This document shows positions 23,071-34,828 of a stretch of DNA of 64,000 nt, piece by piece. A program made the position numbers and the translations under genes. This DNA is from Terana coerulea (taxonomy: Eukaryota > Basidiomycota > Agaricomycetes > Polyporales > Phanerochaetaceae). The notes under the pieces were generated by a model. The model saw only the letters and a program-made list of their open reading frames with translations. It was not told where the DNA came from and searched no databases. How positions within the stretch are numbered: position 1 is the stretch's first letter; every line of letters begins with the position of its first letter. The DNA lies in contig JAKOGH010000790.1 in assembly GCA_024811115.1 (NCBI GenBank), forward strand, positions 248,001 through 312,000, written 5' to 3'.

Positions 23071-24366
23071 TCAACCTGTAGCCTGGGAGGCCGAGGATGC
23101 ACTCGGCTCCAGCCTTTTAGCCTCGTCCCGAGGTTCAAAACCTGCTTCCATGACCATCCCTGGATGCGGAACTCTGCCCGGGCTGCCACCACCCGCGCCC
23201 CCGGTCCAGCTCGCATGCGTTGACCAGAACGAGTCGTATGTCGGCGTCTGGCCTCCGCCACCACCAAATATCATTCCTGGCGGCGGTGGAGGGCCATTGA
23301 TCGGGAACGGCGAGCTGACGACCTGCGCTTTCGAGAGGTAGTGATGCGGGGAGTACGCTGCATACGGCGGATAGCCTGGCGGGTGCATAGGCGGCAACAT
23401 CGCACCGTGCGGGTGTGCATGGTTGACAGGAATGGCAGCGGCTTGCAGGACGTGCGGCGGGTAGTGGGCGTAAGGGTTTGTGGGCGTGTGGTAATGCGGA
23501 TGCGTGCCAAAGTGGCTGTAGGGATCAGATGGGTATGGGTTGGGTGCATGAGAAGCGGTCTGCGGTGCGTATGCTTGAATTGGAGTCTGAGAAGCAGAAG
23601 CAGCAGGCTGTGCAAGAGGTGTCATAGAACGACTTGGACGTGCTTGATTGGAAGGGGAAGCGTTTTGAGCGGAAACGCCTTCAATTGATTCGACCGGGGT
23701 GGCTTGGGTACTCGAACCGGTCTCGGGTAGTGTATTCCGATTTGGTTGCGAAGCTAGAATAGCACATGAGCTTTGGTGAACTGTGGAAAGATTGCGGTAG
23801 ATTCACCTTCAGTTTCTTTTCGCGCGTCTATATCAGGGGCGTGGAGGGCTTCGACAGCGATGTGTTCAGAGCATTTTGGCCTGTCATGGGACTACTGGTA
23901 CTTGAGAACGCCGTATCCGGTCCAACTACCCCATTACTCAGTGAAGAGCTTGAGGTCATAGTTACTCCAGAGTTAGAAGAGAATATGCTGGAGCTTGATG
24001 GAAGCACTGGGAGCTAAACTATCGCTTGTAGATGCCGCAGCAAGACGCTGTTTTCTTTGAGAGTGGCTGAAATACAGGTTCTCAACTTCATTCAACGTCT
24101 GTCGTTGCTTTGGAGACACATGCTTCAGTGAAGGCAAAGCTCTTTCATAAACCTGAAACGCACCCAGCCATAGTCCACCTTCAACTTCGCGTACTGCAAC
24201 CGCAACCGGAGTTGGCTGCAAAGCTGGTACCCGCAGCTCATCTCAGTCCTGCGACGCCTGTCTGCACCTCCCACTGACTCACATAATTCGCCCTAGCCTT
24301 GTCCAATGCATTTCTCTTCCGTCTGTGTTCTGCAGCAGTCGGCATGTACGCAGAAGCGTCCGCCAT
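23071..24366 (-). CDS. unknown protein: small N-terminal helical domain, Ser/Pro-rich tail
   Basis: Not recognised. Exon 1 (24283-24366) encodes MADASAYMPTAAEHRRKRNA and LDKARANY. Exon 2 starts about 24215 with PTPVAVAVREVEGGLWLGAF, YERALPSLKHVSPKQRQTL and NEVENLYFSHSQRKQR, a compact helical domain of about 90 aa that could be a tetratricopeptide- or MIT-like helical bundle (weak guess). It passes into a Ser-rich linker (MTSSSSLSNGVVGPD, SSTSSPMTGQNAL). After an intron ending near 23752 comes a Pro/His/Tyr/Gly-rich tail with PPPPPGMIFGGGGGQTPTY. Two single-base breaks are apparent in the linker, near 24020 and at the C run near 23852. The gene is convergent with the F-box gene. Confidence 0.6.
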
Positions 24367-25129
24367 CGCTCTGTGGCCCAGGAAGTCTCTGGACTTGGGC
24401 TATGACGGACGATACCTGCAGGCAACATCAACGAGTGCACGGTGATATGAGTGGTAGGGAGGTGAAGACATACCTGCGAAATGGCGATGCCAAGTTGACC
24501 AGAACGTCGTGGACGCGCATGCCAGACCGGCTTGACACGAAGTCGCTCGAAAACCGCTGTGCACGCGAAGCCGCACGTGAGACCGATCGATCTGCACGTG
24601 ATAGAGGCGCATCAATGCCGCCATCAGTTGTCTCTGCGTACCGGCTTCGTACCGGACAGAGCAAATTATACTCTTTCCACCACCATCCTCACCGCTCTCC
24701 GCGCCCTTCCGTAAATAAATGTTGCTATTCTTATGGAAATACCTTCGTGAAAACGGCTCTCAGCAGCCTCGCCTGGCCAACGTGTGGTAATAAGGCGCGA
24801 AGTTTGCATCGTTCCAAAGAACCTTACCTCCGGCTTTGCGGTGGCGAGCACATTAGGCATGAATCGTGAGTTTTTCATTTGCTTGGCTTACTCGTTACAT
24901 ACGCCGCTGTTGGCACTCAACTATTTCCTTGTTCGCTAGTGCTAATGACTATCTGTGGCAACATTGCTTGGCACGTTAGTTCTGAGGGAGGGTCGCGGGT
25001 CACGTCGTCGCTTCAGGCAGCTTGATAATGGATCAATGAAACCTTACATCGTCGGTTATCGAGTGGGACTGGCGTCCGGTTGTGGATGATAGACCACTTA
25101 TCCCCAAGCCACTCAGACCATCTGCAAAC
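24367..25129. other. intergenic between divergent genes
   Basis: Presumed divergent promoter region for the minus-strand unknown (start 24366) and the plus-strand MYND-family gene (start 25130). Several short open frames here lack splice or family support and were not called. Confidence 0.4.
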
Positions 25130-27130
25130 ATGAATCGAGCGGCACGCCGAGCAGCCAGTCGGAAGAACGCCAAGACAGGAGTTGCTGAAGCTCGGTAAGT
25201 CGTTGAGACATGATGTCAGGGTACCTACTCATACTGTCTGTGGGGCCGGTCTCTTTCGGATGTGTCTGCGCCGTCTATTAGCGGGGGGTCTAAGCCAGCT
25301 GTTGACCAACAGGTCCTGAACTCCACGAAGGCTGAGAATCCAAAGGTCAGGCATGACGGTTTGAAAGTTGAAGGTTAGCCACATACCTTATCCACATGCT
25401 GCTCTGTTGGTGTCTGCACTTCCTTACCTATTTTTGCAGAGGCTCAGTCACGAAAAACAATGCTTGATGGCTTCCAGAATCTGAGCCATGCATTCCACTC
25501 GAATCTTGAAGTCATGGAGACCATGTTATCTGAACTGGAGTCAATAGACGACCCCCAGCCACAGAAGGTCGACATTGATAACATCATGCGAAGAATTGAC
25601 AGCTCCTTCGACGCGATTTCTCGAGTAGTGGTCGACATACCCTTCGATCAGCTCCCTGAAGGCATGAGAAAAATCTTTTCCCCAGGGTGGAATAAACTCA
25701 GGGAAAGGCAAGCCGAATATCTTCGCCATCCTCAGAGAGTGTCAGGATCTGGTAGCATGTTGGAGCTTGCGTTGGAGGAGGTCGAGAAGAAACAAGACCC
25801 CAAAAAGACAGCGAGGAGGACTATTCGTAAGAGGATCGGACCGAACGCTAGTGAGGAGTGCGTCATTCCAGTCTTAATTTATCGCGACACTCTGAACTCT
25901 TTTTATATCACAGTGAGTTTGCATGGAACTGGATACTAGACGGTGTACTCCCGAGGAGGGGCTGTACAAGGCCATCGGCATAAACCCTGCGGACGACGGT
26001 TTCAACCTGATCATCCTGGCGGACGGCGTAGCGTGGGCTCTCCCGACCGCGAACATCACAGCTCATGAAGTATTCAAGGCTGCGCGATCTCCCACCATTA
26101 CCCTGTTATCTGCTGAGTTAAATGCAGCATCAAGCTCCAAAAAGCAGTTGAGGGGCTCGACCGCGGTTGTGTGCGAAAATCCGCAATGCCGCTCCTTCCA
26201 GATAGGAACAAGGCGGCTTTCAAGAGATGTTCTGGGGTACGTGTACCGTGTCATATGTCTGATAAGCTACGTTCAAACACAGATTCTTAGTGTAAACAAG
26301 TAAACTACTGTAGCGCCAGGGGTACGTTGTGTACGGCTCAGTTTGACTCTTGGCACTTATACCGGTTTTCCCTAGTGTCAGTGGGCAGATTGGTACGCCA
26401 ATGCCTCTGTATTCTGTCAATTCTCGTTGACGAGTAGACTGCAGGCAACATCACCGAACATACTGTCAAACGATCGTCCGCGATGGCGTACCGCAGGAGA
26501 GCATGGCCCGATTGATATATACCATGCTGTCGAGCAAGGTCTTGTTGAGCCTTCTCCTTCGCTACATCTGCAATACCCTGGGTATCCAAAATGACTCTCG
26601 TTCAAGGCCTCCGCCAGCTGGTCGGCTTCTTTGTTACCACGATTCCGGATCCGGTGCACAAGAGCGACGGCTCCGCCCAGCAATATATGTTTCAGCTGAA
26701 GACCGTGACAATGGATTTCGACCATGAGGACAAGCCGCTCCCTGAACAGGCTCTGAGGCACCGTGCCATGGAGGCGCAGAAGCAGGGGCTTGCACTTATG
26801 TCGCTGGTCTTCACCGCGGATATCTCTACTGCAGGTGCCAGGCTGCTACAAATGACATCGGCCGCCGTTCCTCTCAATGATTTGAAGGTGATATCTCGGG
26901 ACGACGAGGCAATTGGGTACCTTATGTCAGTACTTTGGACGGAAGTCAAGTTTGCGATCGGGGCTAATCCTCTGAACAGTGCCTTCAATTTGGCCGTTCG
27001 ACAGGATGTTGACAACATATTCGGACTTCGTACTTCGTACAACGCGTACGTCTCCCTTGTATGCTATCTACAGCAACAGTGTTTGATCTTGATCTGTTTG
27101 TATAGAAATACCAGTGACGATGCGTACTGA
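25130..27130 (+). CDS. MYND-family gene, copy B (finger degenerate, frame breaks)
   Basis: ATG at 25130 (MNRAARRAASRKN). Spliced exons lead into a helical, charged domain: HAFHSNLEVMETMLSELESI, DIDNIMRRIDSSFDAISRVV, MRKIFSPGWNKLRERQAEYL. After an intron (about 25859-25914) comes EFAWNWILDGVLP. The finger region keeps CENPQC and KRCSG, but the next ligand positions read CGC and TAC where Cys codons are expected, and the final His is not visible in CQWADWYANASVFC, so zinc binding looks lost. The family C-terminus follows: SKVLLSLLLRYICNTLGI, FFVTTIPDPVHKSDG, DDEAIGYL, phase-2 intron, AFNLAVRQDVDNIFGLR. Frame breaks lie at 25950-25952, near 26200 and near 26590. It could be a diverged paralogue or a pseudogene. 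Confidence 0.6.
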
Positions 27131-27407
27131 TTTATATCTGAGCGATTTCAAGCGACTCCACCTGGAAGTGAAAGTGTGCATGACAAGTGATTCCGCCTAC
27201 GAATGAACGCGAGAATATTCTGTATCAATAGAACTGCAATCATAAAGCTACTGAGATGAGTACTTTCCTGAGGACCGTCGTGAGCGAAGCTCGATATGAT
27301 AGTAGTACAAAGTATGAGTTGGGAGAGCATGAAAGCAATGCGACGGAGTAGTGATGTAAAATGCCCGAAAGAGTCCGATGAAGTACCCGTTTCTTGCGCT
27401 TTCCAGC

Positions 27408-30061
27408 CTAGCTGTACAGTCCCTTGATCCTCCCCTTCACCAGCAAGTCCTTCAACTCAACAGCCTCAATGCCCTTCTCGCCGCGCTTCCACCCCGCCAC
27501 CAGGTCCTTCGCCTCTACGGGTGCAATATCCTTGCTCTTCGTGCCCACCGTGATGTGCATCCGCTCTTTGAGCTCGTCCGGCAGATTCGCCACGAACTCA
27601 ACGCCCTTGCCCTCAGGATCCCCCCTGTCCGTCGACACCGCGACGTCCGCGACCGTGATCGCCATCAGCCTGTCGCTCCAGACGACGTGCCCCAGCTTGC
27701 AGACGAACAGCGGCGTCTCCGCCTGCGCGAAGAGCGCCTGGCACCGGTCCCAGAGCTCCTGCTGGGCGGGCAGCCCCTTCTCGTGCACGATGGTGACGTG
27801 CGGCCGCTCGACGACGCGGCGGTTCTCCTGCAGGAGGCGCCAGAGGTCCCGGCCCGCCGGCGAGACGTCGTCGGCCTGCATGCGTCGTGTCAGCGTCCGC
27901 GCGACGTCCACCTCGGGCAGGAGGGCATAGTACCGCGGCGGCTTCGCCGCGCGCTCCTTCTGCCGCGCGTTCGCCTCGCGCTTCTGCTTCGGCGCGTACG
28001 CGCGCGCGGCGAGGGCCTCGCCGACCTGCTCCGCGGACGGCTTCGGCATGCCGAGGACGCGCACGCAGGCGTCGACCGCGCGCGCCAGCGCGTCCTCGAG
28101 TGGCTCCTCGAGGTCCATCTCGACGGACGCGTCGACCTCGTTCTCGAGCAGCTCCTCCGCGTTCTTGAGGAACATCCAGATGATGTCCTCGTGCTTCTTG
28201 TCGGCGTCGGCGCGCAGCGTCTGGTGGTTCTCGCCGCGCACGACGATGCGTTCGCCGCAGATCCGGTGCACGGTCGTTAGCGGCAGGTCGAAGGACCAGT
28301 TCATCGCCATCAGCCGCACGGGCGGGTCCATGTCCTTTGTGGCCTCGCGTAGTGCTTCACGATGCTGGCGGAGATGGTTATTTCTAAGGGCGTTTGGAGT
28401 TCAATCGATCGAGTCCTTCCATGATTTAGCTGCACACTTACTTGTCTGCTATAACGACGTCGTGCTTTTCTCAAGAGATTGACCACATTCTTGACGAACT
28501 GTGGACCAGCCTTTTTGCCGCCAGGGACGTCATCGCTTTGCATATGGCCAAATCCGAAAAGCTTGACCAACGCCACGGAAATGACGGTCTTGCCTACAAA
28601 AAACAACACCGGAATTAGAGAAGCTGTGAATGGTCCGGCAAGATACCGAGGGTACACACCAACACCAGGAACAGCAACGGGCACGATAATCGTTTTACCG
28701 AACTTTTTCTTCTCCTTGCTGACCTTTTCCTCCTCCTTCTCGTTCGTACTCTCAAGCTCTGTCTTCCCGTCATTGCTCGCAAGCCACTTCTGGAACCGTT
28801 CCCGCGCCGCAATGATGCCCTTGCCCCTGGTGTACTCCGCAAACTGGCTCTTGTCCCGCTTGATCTCGCCGATCACCCACTTGACGTACACCTGCGTCTC
28901 CGGCCGGCGCAGCTTGCTCTTCGGGACGTTGCTCGCGAGCGGGCCCTTCGTGAGCAGCGTCTTGGTCACCTCGCGCCAGTCGCGGTACATCATGTACGGC
29001 TCGTCGAACTTGACCTTGAAGAAGAAGGACGCGCCGGGCGCGTACGGCGACGCCTCCGGGCCCCGGTCCCCGCCGGCGGCGCGGAGACGTGCGTGCGCAC
29101 GACGAAGCCCTCCAGGGCCTGCCCGAGCCACTGGCCGGACCTGCCGATCTCCTCGGTGAACTGCTTCACCTCGGGGATGGAGCTGAGCGTGGTGGAGGCG
29201 GTGACGATGAAGCCCCACTCGCGCGCGAAGGCATCCACAACGTCGGGTAGCTTGGTGTCAAAGCGTTTGGTGCATTCGTTCAGACCGTGGAGGTGAAGCC
29301 CAGTCTGATCTTTTGAGTACGGAAGGACGTGTTCCTCGAAGGAGTCATCACATAGCTAGAAACCACAGTATTTAATGATGAGTGAGTTCAGAAAGTTCAT
29401 CGAACACACACCTCAGCCACAGCCGTCCAATTCTTCTCCCAGAGGAATTTGGCCAGCTGTTCCGGAGTCTTGCCTGCGTCGACTAGATGCTTCAGAGCCA
29501 CCGCTCGCCCACCTGAGCATGACTAGCCTCTTCTCCTCTGGCTCCAAGGGAATGCTTGGAAGTGACGACAAGTTTGTTAGGCGTAAGGGCAGCGATAAAG
29601 ATGATACACCCGTTTGACTTGAGCGTAAGTGTATACGGTGGCTTAGTATGCGCTTCGAGTGAAGCCCACTGTACTTAGCAAGCAATAAGATATTGTGATG
29701 ACGCATATATGCGAGTAAAACTCACCGTGGTCCATGGTACCTCTCCGATGTTGAAGAACTTGTCGTAGCCTCGCGCCACAATCCTATGCACCACGCCGTT
29801 CTCTCCCGGAATATCCTGCGTGAACAATCCACGGGCCAGTGTAGGGAACGGCGATGGGATATCGTAGTACTTGAACTCGTTCATCTTCCAGCTCTTAATG
29901 CTAATACTTGGGTCCGCCGGAGCCTGGTACGTCGTCGACTTGATCAGCTTTGGAGACTTCTTCGAGATCCGTATGAGGCTTTCAATAAGCTGCTGGTCCT
30001 CATCTTCCACTTTCAGGTTGGAGAAAGCATCCGAGATATCCTGTGGTTCTGGTGCAGCCAT
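27408..30061 (-). CDS. TRL1: fungal tRNA ligase Trl1 (three apparent frame breaks)
   Basis: Trifunctional RNA ligase that heals and joins tRNA halves after intron removal; in fungi it also acts on HAC1-type mRNA. Exons: 29726-30061, 29412-29668, 28660-29355, 28442-28593, 27408-28383. The ligase domain has the nucleotidyl-lysine motif ARGYDKFFNIGE and FKVKFDEPYMMYRDWREVTK. The kinase P-loop is split by an intron (VPVAVPGVG/KT) and followed by LVKLFGFGHMQSDDVPG. The phosphodiesterase domain has PHVTIVH and MHITVGT. With single-base corrections near 29500 (missing G), 29068-29071 (missing G) and 28464 (extra base), all phases agree and the protein is 805 aa, close to yeast Trl1. Sequence error is therefore the likely cause. 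Confidence 0.93.
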
Positions 30062-32719
30062 GGTGGTTTTAAAGCGATATGAATGAGAGAGATTGAGCGG
30101 GGATCTTGGTTTACAGGTCGTTAAGTGTCGTACATAGCCCAGAGAGAGTTGTGTGATTCTTATGCCGAGTATCTATGGCTGTGTAAGTAGTCATCTCGAG
30201 TCATGGGCGCGGACTCACATTGGATACGCGGACTAACCTTCACGTACCTGTCGATACGCGTCGGTTCTGCAAGTCTTTGGGGTGGTCCTGCCTGCCGTCT
30301 TTTCCGAGGAGCCACCACCAACTTGAAGCTTTTAGTGAGATGATTCTGCAGCTCTCCTCGAGGCAGCTCGTCACAGCAGAACGTATACTGTGTGTTGTAG
30401 AGCGAACAGCCGGGTTCGTTGAAACACAGATTTGATCATGAGTCAAGCCGCGGGCGCGGTGCTCGAATGAGCGGGCGTCAGACTGTGTCAGTGACGTTGT
30501 GGGCGTCTCGTTGCGCCCTCCAGACTGTTCGGGATAGAATGTTCCCACGCATCCCGACGCGCGCTAACCAGCTTCATCTGATTCCAGGAGGTAGGCGCGG
30601 ACTTTCCGACCTTCGCTTGCGCCAAAATGTTGTCCTCTGCGGTCAACGCAGACTATCCGCAACAGTCCGCAACGCCACCGATCGGTGAGCAGATACGAAA
30701 AGCAATTTGGTTAAATGGCTTACACCTGAGTAGGCTGAGTTGTGCGACGTCCAATGGCGTGGGGTCGTGCATAGCCAGGAATGAAGTGCGGCAACATTCC
30801 ACCGCTGCATGGCTATATTGTTATATGATCCAGAATTCTGTGTATGACAAGCGATGCCACAGGATATGAGCACTGGAACCCCAGACCAGGCAAAGTGAGG
30901 TCCGAAAAGCAATGCTGCAAGTCCGGTCAGATATCCCAAGCGCATATATGCATAGCACCAAGTGGCCAGTTGGGCAATTGAACCCGCCGTCGGGGTGAGT
31001 GACCGTTCCGACCTCGCATTCAAATTGGACAAACTACATTACAAAATGGAGCTTCTGGTACAGCATGGTCCATACTGGTCATCGAACTCAATCGCTTGAC
31101 CAGTATGGCCGACGTAGATGAAACTAGTTTGTAACAGGTACCTGTCTCTCGTCCGTTTTGGTCTCCGATTCTGACTTCCTTGCGTCTGAATAGTTCCGCT
31201 AGCTGTGTTATGTGGCTACGTTAAGCGAAGGACAATGACGCGGGAAGATGAATGCACTACCTATCCTGTGACTGCATGCGCACAGAATAGGGTCGAGCAA
31301 CGCTTGTATGTATGTTTCACGTGCACATAGATTCCCCTCGTTCTTTCATTGGCTCACGCTTATTCCTGGATAGATTCACGTCTGCAGCATTAGACATATC
31401 ACCTTGCAGCATGTGTTCTTCACGTAATAACCTGAACGCTGCAGGTACAACCAGCTCTTCAAGCTTCAGCGCTCGCATTCACGGGTCAGGGGCCGAAGGA
31501 AGAAGCACCATAATGTCAATCTGGCAATCCGACAGTTCTTCAATCTGGGTGTGTCTTCCAAGCGGCGGATGATGTTCAAGCTCACCTCCTCGCGGCGACT
31601 GCGAACGCTATCATAGGATACACAAGCCTCGCTGATACATGAGACTATCTTCCAACCAGCTCGAGGGCCGTAATCGCACGAAGCTACCGAGGTTGTGCTT
31701 TATTGACCTCGAGGACTGACAAGGTTCCCGCCCATACGAAATCAACAGACCGTCGGTAGCCTCCAGATCCAGTTGCATCTCCTCGCCCAGTGGCCGAAAA
31801 GCTATGCGACTTTCATCTCTCGGCGTATTATCCGCGTGCTGCGAGACCACTTGAGCTGAAGCATGTCAGTAACCCGTGGGACTCTCCTGCGCGCTTTCAT
31901 ACTGGTTGATAACAGGTGACTCTCGTAGCGAAGCCTCCATGTGGGGCCGTGATGGAGAATCTGACACATGGGCGATGCAATGGACGTCGTTGCGGGATCC
32001 CATACGGCCATGACGCTTCCACCGCTGGCAGCGTACGCTTGCGGCGGCGGTCAGCCGTATGCTGCGACGATAGAGTTGCAATGCACTCGCTGCTGCAGAC
32101 GGCCGAGACCACGCAGAGCGGCGAGTGGGCGTTCAAATTAGGTGTGGTATCACATGGCCATTCCGTCCTCGCTTCCTTCCTGTTCTTACGCTGATCACCG
32201 TACAATTAGATATGGCCTATGAACAAGCTCGTTCTTCGCGGCTTGACGAGGAGCACCTGGTCACTTCTCGGCTGGAAAACATGTCACAGCCTCCCCCTGC
32301 CCGCCCTGCATACTTGGCCGCATTTCTGTGATGAAGCCCGCCGACGGCCTCCACCGACCGAGCAGTGCCATACAAACAGTCCCAGGCTTTGCGCGTCCGG
32401 AGAGACATCACGGATCCGAGTGATCAAACGGCCACGGCCGCGCAGGGCGGTTGCGGGAAGCTAGGCACCCTCACTGCGTCCCATCAGATCTTTATCTACG
32501 ATCGCACTTCGGCCACAAGACTCGTTTCGAATTGGCCCCGGCGCCCATCGCATCGGCGGCGGGCGAACCAAAATGTTCTGCAGGAGTCGTTCGGTCCGTC
32601 GCCTTCCTATCGTCTCTCCGCAAACTACTTATACGGACGCTCCTCGCCATGCGGGCTCGTGCAGGTTGCTCCCCGCCCCTCGCCCCGCTCCCCTCCCCGA
32701 CGACGAGCACGCCTTCACG
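30062..32719. other. 2.6-kb gene-poor region
   Basis: No gene could be supported. A minus-strand open stretch of 129 codons (30643-31032) contains a hydrophobic run (YMRLGYLTGLAALLFG), and 31312-31850 has weakly protein-like text on the minus strand, but neither has a start, splice structure or family likeness. It may hold a decayed gene or an RNA. Its right end is the promoter of the UNC93-like gene. Confidence 0.35.
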
Positions 32720-34439
32720 ATGAAGCTCCCCACTTTCTACACGTATGTCCTTCTGGCACGGCGTGACGCCGTATCCAAACTAACCGTGGGTTATGTGCAG
32801 GGCGCCCATGACGCAGGTAGTGCTCGTCGGCATTACCTGGTGAGCCTCTCGCTATACCGGCCTTGCCTCCGCACTCACATGTTTCCAGCTTCGCTACGGT
32901 GGGCATGTTCCAGGCCGTCTCCAACCTCGGTGCCGGAGGTACCCAGGATATCTCCCTCTCGGACACCTCGAACGGCGTTCTGTACGGCGTATTCGCCCTG
33001 TCTGGTCTGATTAGCGGCGGCATCAACAACTGTGCGTTCCACGCTCTTTCTTTGTGGACGGAAAATTGACTGCGTTTCTCAGTACTCGGGCCCCGACTGA
33101 CTCTGTTCTTCGGTACTCTCGGCTATGCGCTCTACGTCGGTGCGCTTTGGTGGTACGTCGAGCGACAAAATTTCGTCTGGCCTGTTGGGCTCACCTCAGC
33201 CATGCAGCTATCAGACCCAGGGCACGAGATGGTTCCTGATTTTTGCGGGTGCCGTGCTCGGATTCACGGCGGCGCTCCTCTGGTCCGCGCAAGGGTCAAT
33301 CATGATGAGCTACCCCCTCGAGAAGGACAAAGGCAAGAGTTTCTCCGTCTTCTGGGCGATCTTCCAGTTTGGCTCCTTTATTGGCTCCATTATATCCCTT
33401 GCGATCAACATCCGCCAAGGCGAACTTGACGCGGTCTCTACATCGACCTACATCGTAAGCCCATGTCCGCCACGGCGCCAGCGCGCGAACGCTGACTTGC
33501 TCTGGTGCAGGCGTTCTTGATCATCATCTTCGTCGGCATCGCCTCCGCGTTCCTCGTCCTCTCGCCGAACCACATCGTCCGCGGCGACGGCACGCTCGTC
33601 AAGCTGGAGGAGAAGTCCAAGGTGCACGAGGAGCTCGTGGGCATGCTCCGCCTCATGAAGGACTGGCGCATGCTCTGCCTCTTCCCCATGTTCTTCGCGT
33701 CCAACTACTTCTACGCGTACCAGGGCTCCGTGAACGCGACCGTCTTCGACGGCCCGACGCGCGCGCTCAACGCCGCGCTCGAGGGCGCGGGCGCGATCGT
33801 CGGCGCGCTCATGATCGGCTTCCTCGTGCTCGACAACAAGTGGCTGCACCGCCGCCAGCGCGGCTACCTCGGCCTCGGCGTCGTCGTGACCATGACCATC
33901 ATCATCTGGGCCGTCGGCCTCTCGTGGCAGGTCACGTTCGACCGCGGGTACAAGACCGCGCACGGCGGCACGCTCATCAACTACAAGGACGCCGACTACA
34001 AGGGCAAGGGTGCCCTGTACTTCTTCTGTGCGTCCCCTCCGTGTGTTATTCGCGCGTCGAGAGTGCGGTGCTGACGGGGCTGGCAGACTACTTCAGCGAC
34101 GCGTCCTACCAGGCGCTCGCGTACTGGATCATGAGCGCGCTCTCGAACGACCCCTTCACGCTCGCGCGCTACGCGGGGCTGTACAAGGCGATCCAGTCCG
34201 CCGGCTCCGCGGGCTCGTTCGGGATGGACGCGGTGCTCACGCCGCTGCTGAACGAGCACCTCGCGAGCTGGACGATGATGCTCTTCTCGTTCGTGCCCGC
34301 GTACTTCGTGCTGCGGACGGTGAAGGAGACGAACTACGAGGACGAGCAGGTCGTGTACGTCGACGACGTCAAGGCCGGCGCGGCCGAGGAGGGCGCGACG
34401 AGCAGCCGCGACGAGAAGGGGAGCGTGCTCGGCGCGTAG
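32720..34439 (+). CDS. UNC93-like MFS transporter
   Basis: Seven exons (32720-32742, 32801-32839, 32889-33031, 33083-33152, 33208-33454, 33511-34027, 34087-34439) sum to 464 codons, 463 aa, with every phase in register and no frame break. Start MKLPTFYTAPMTQVVLVGIT. Membrane segments include GVLYGVFALSGLISGGINNL, RWFLIFAGAVLGFTAALLWS, FWAIFQFGSFIGSIISLAIN, AFLIIIFVGIASAFLVL and GYLGLGVVVTMTIIIWAVGL. The segment AQGSIMMSYPLEKDKGKSFS with the following W-x-IFQFGS is typical of fungal UNC93-like (DUF895/MFS) proteins. The C-terminal tail is acidic and cytosolic. Substrate unknown. Strong C/G third-position bias in the last two exons suggests good expression. Confidence 0.9.
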
Positions 34440-34828
34440 CGTGTCTTCTTTACGTATAATGGGCAGTGATGTTTGTTTGGGGCTTGGGTGTACGGACTTT
34501 ACGACTGCTGTAGCATGACCTGGTTTACGAACATTCAGACGAGGATCTTATGCTTTGTTGTTCTGTCTCAGACATAGTGTAGAGTTAATCATATCTTGGA
34601 ACCTCTCCTCGTGGCAAGTCCGCTCGTGGACTTGGGGATACAGAGCTCAAGCAGAGGCTGCAATGCTCGCAGACTCGGGGCTCAGGAACAAATATGACGC
34701 CAAAAAACAAGCATTTCGTAATCTATAGTACATTGTAAGTAGGCAAATATCTAAGCACAGTGCGTCGATGTCAATGTTTCACGGGTCCATCCTTTGGTTG
34801 ACCCCTACAGCACTGTTAACGTGGGAAT

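Noticed and set aside
27378..28280. 300-codon plus-strand frame opposite TRL1
   Set aside because: Antisense of the TRL1 phosphodiesterase domain exon, whose protein is clearly conserved.
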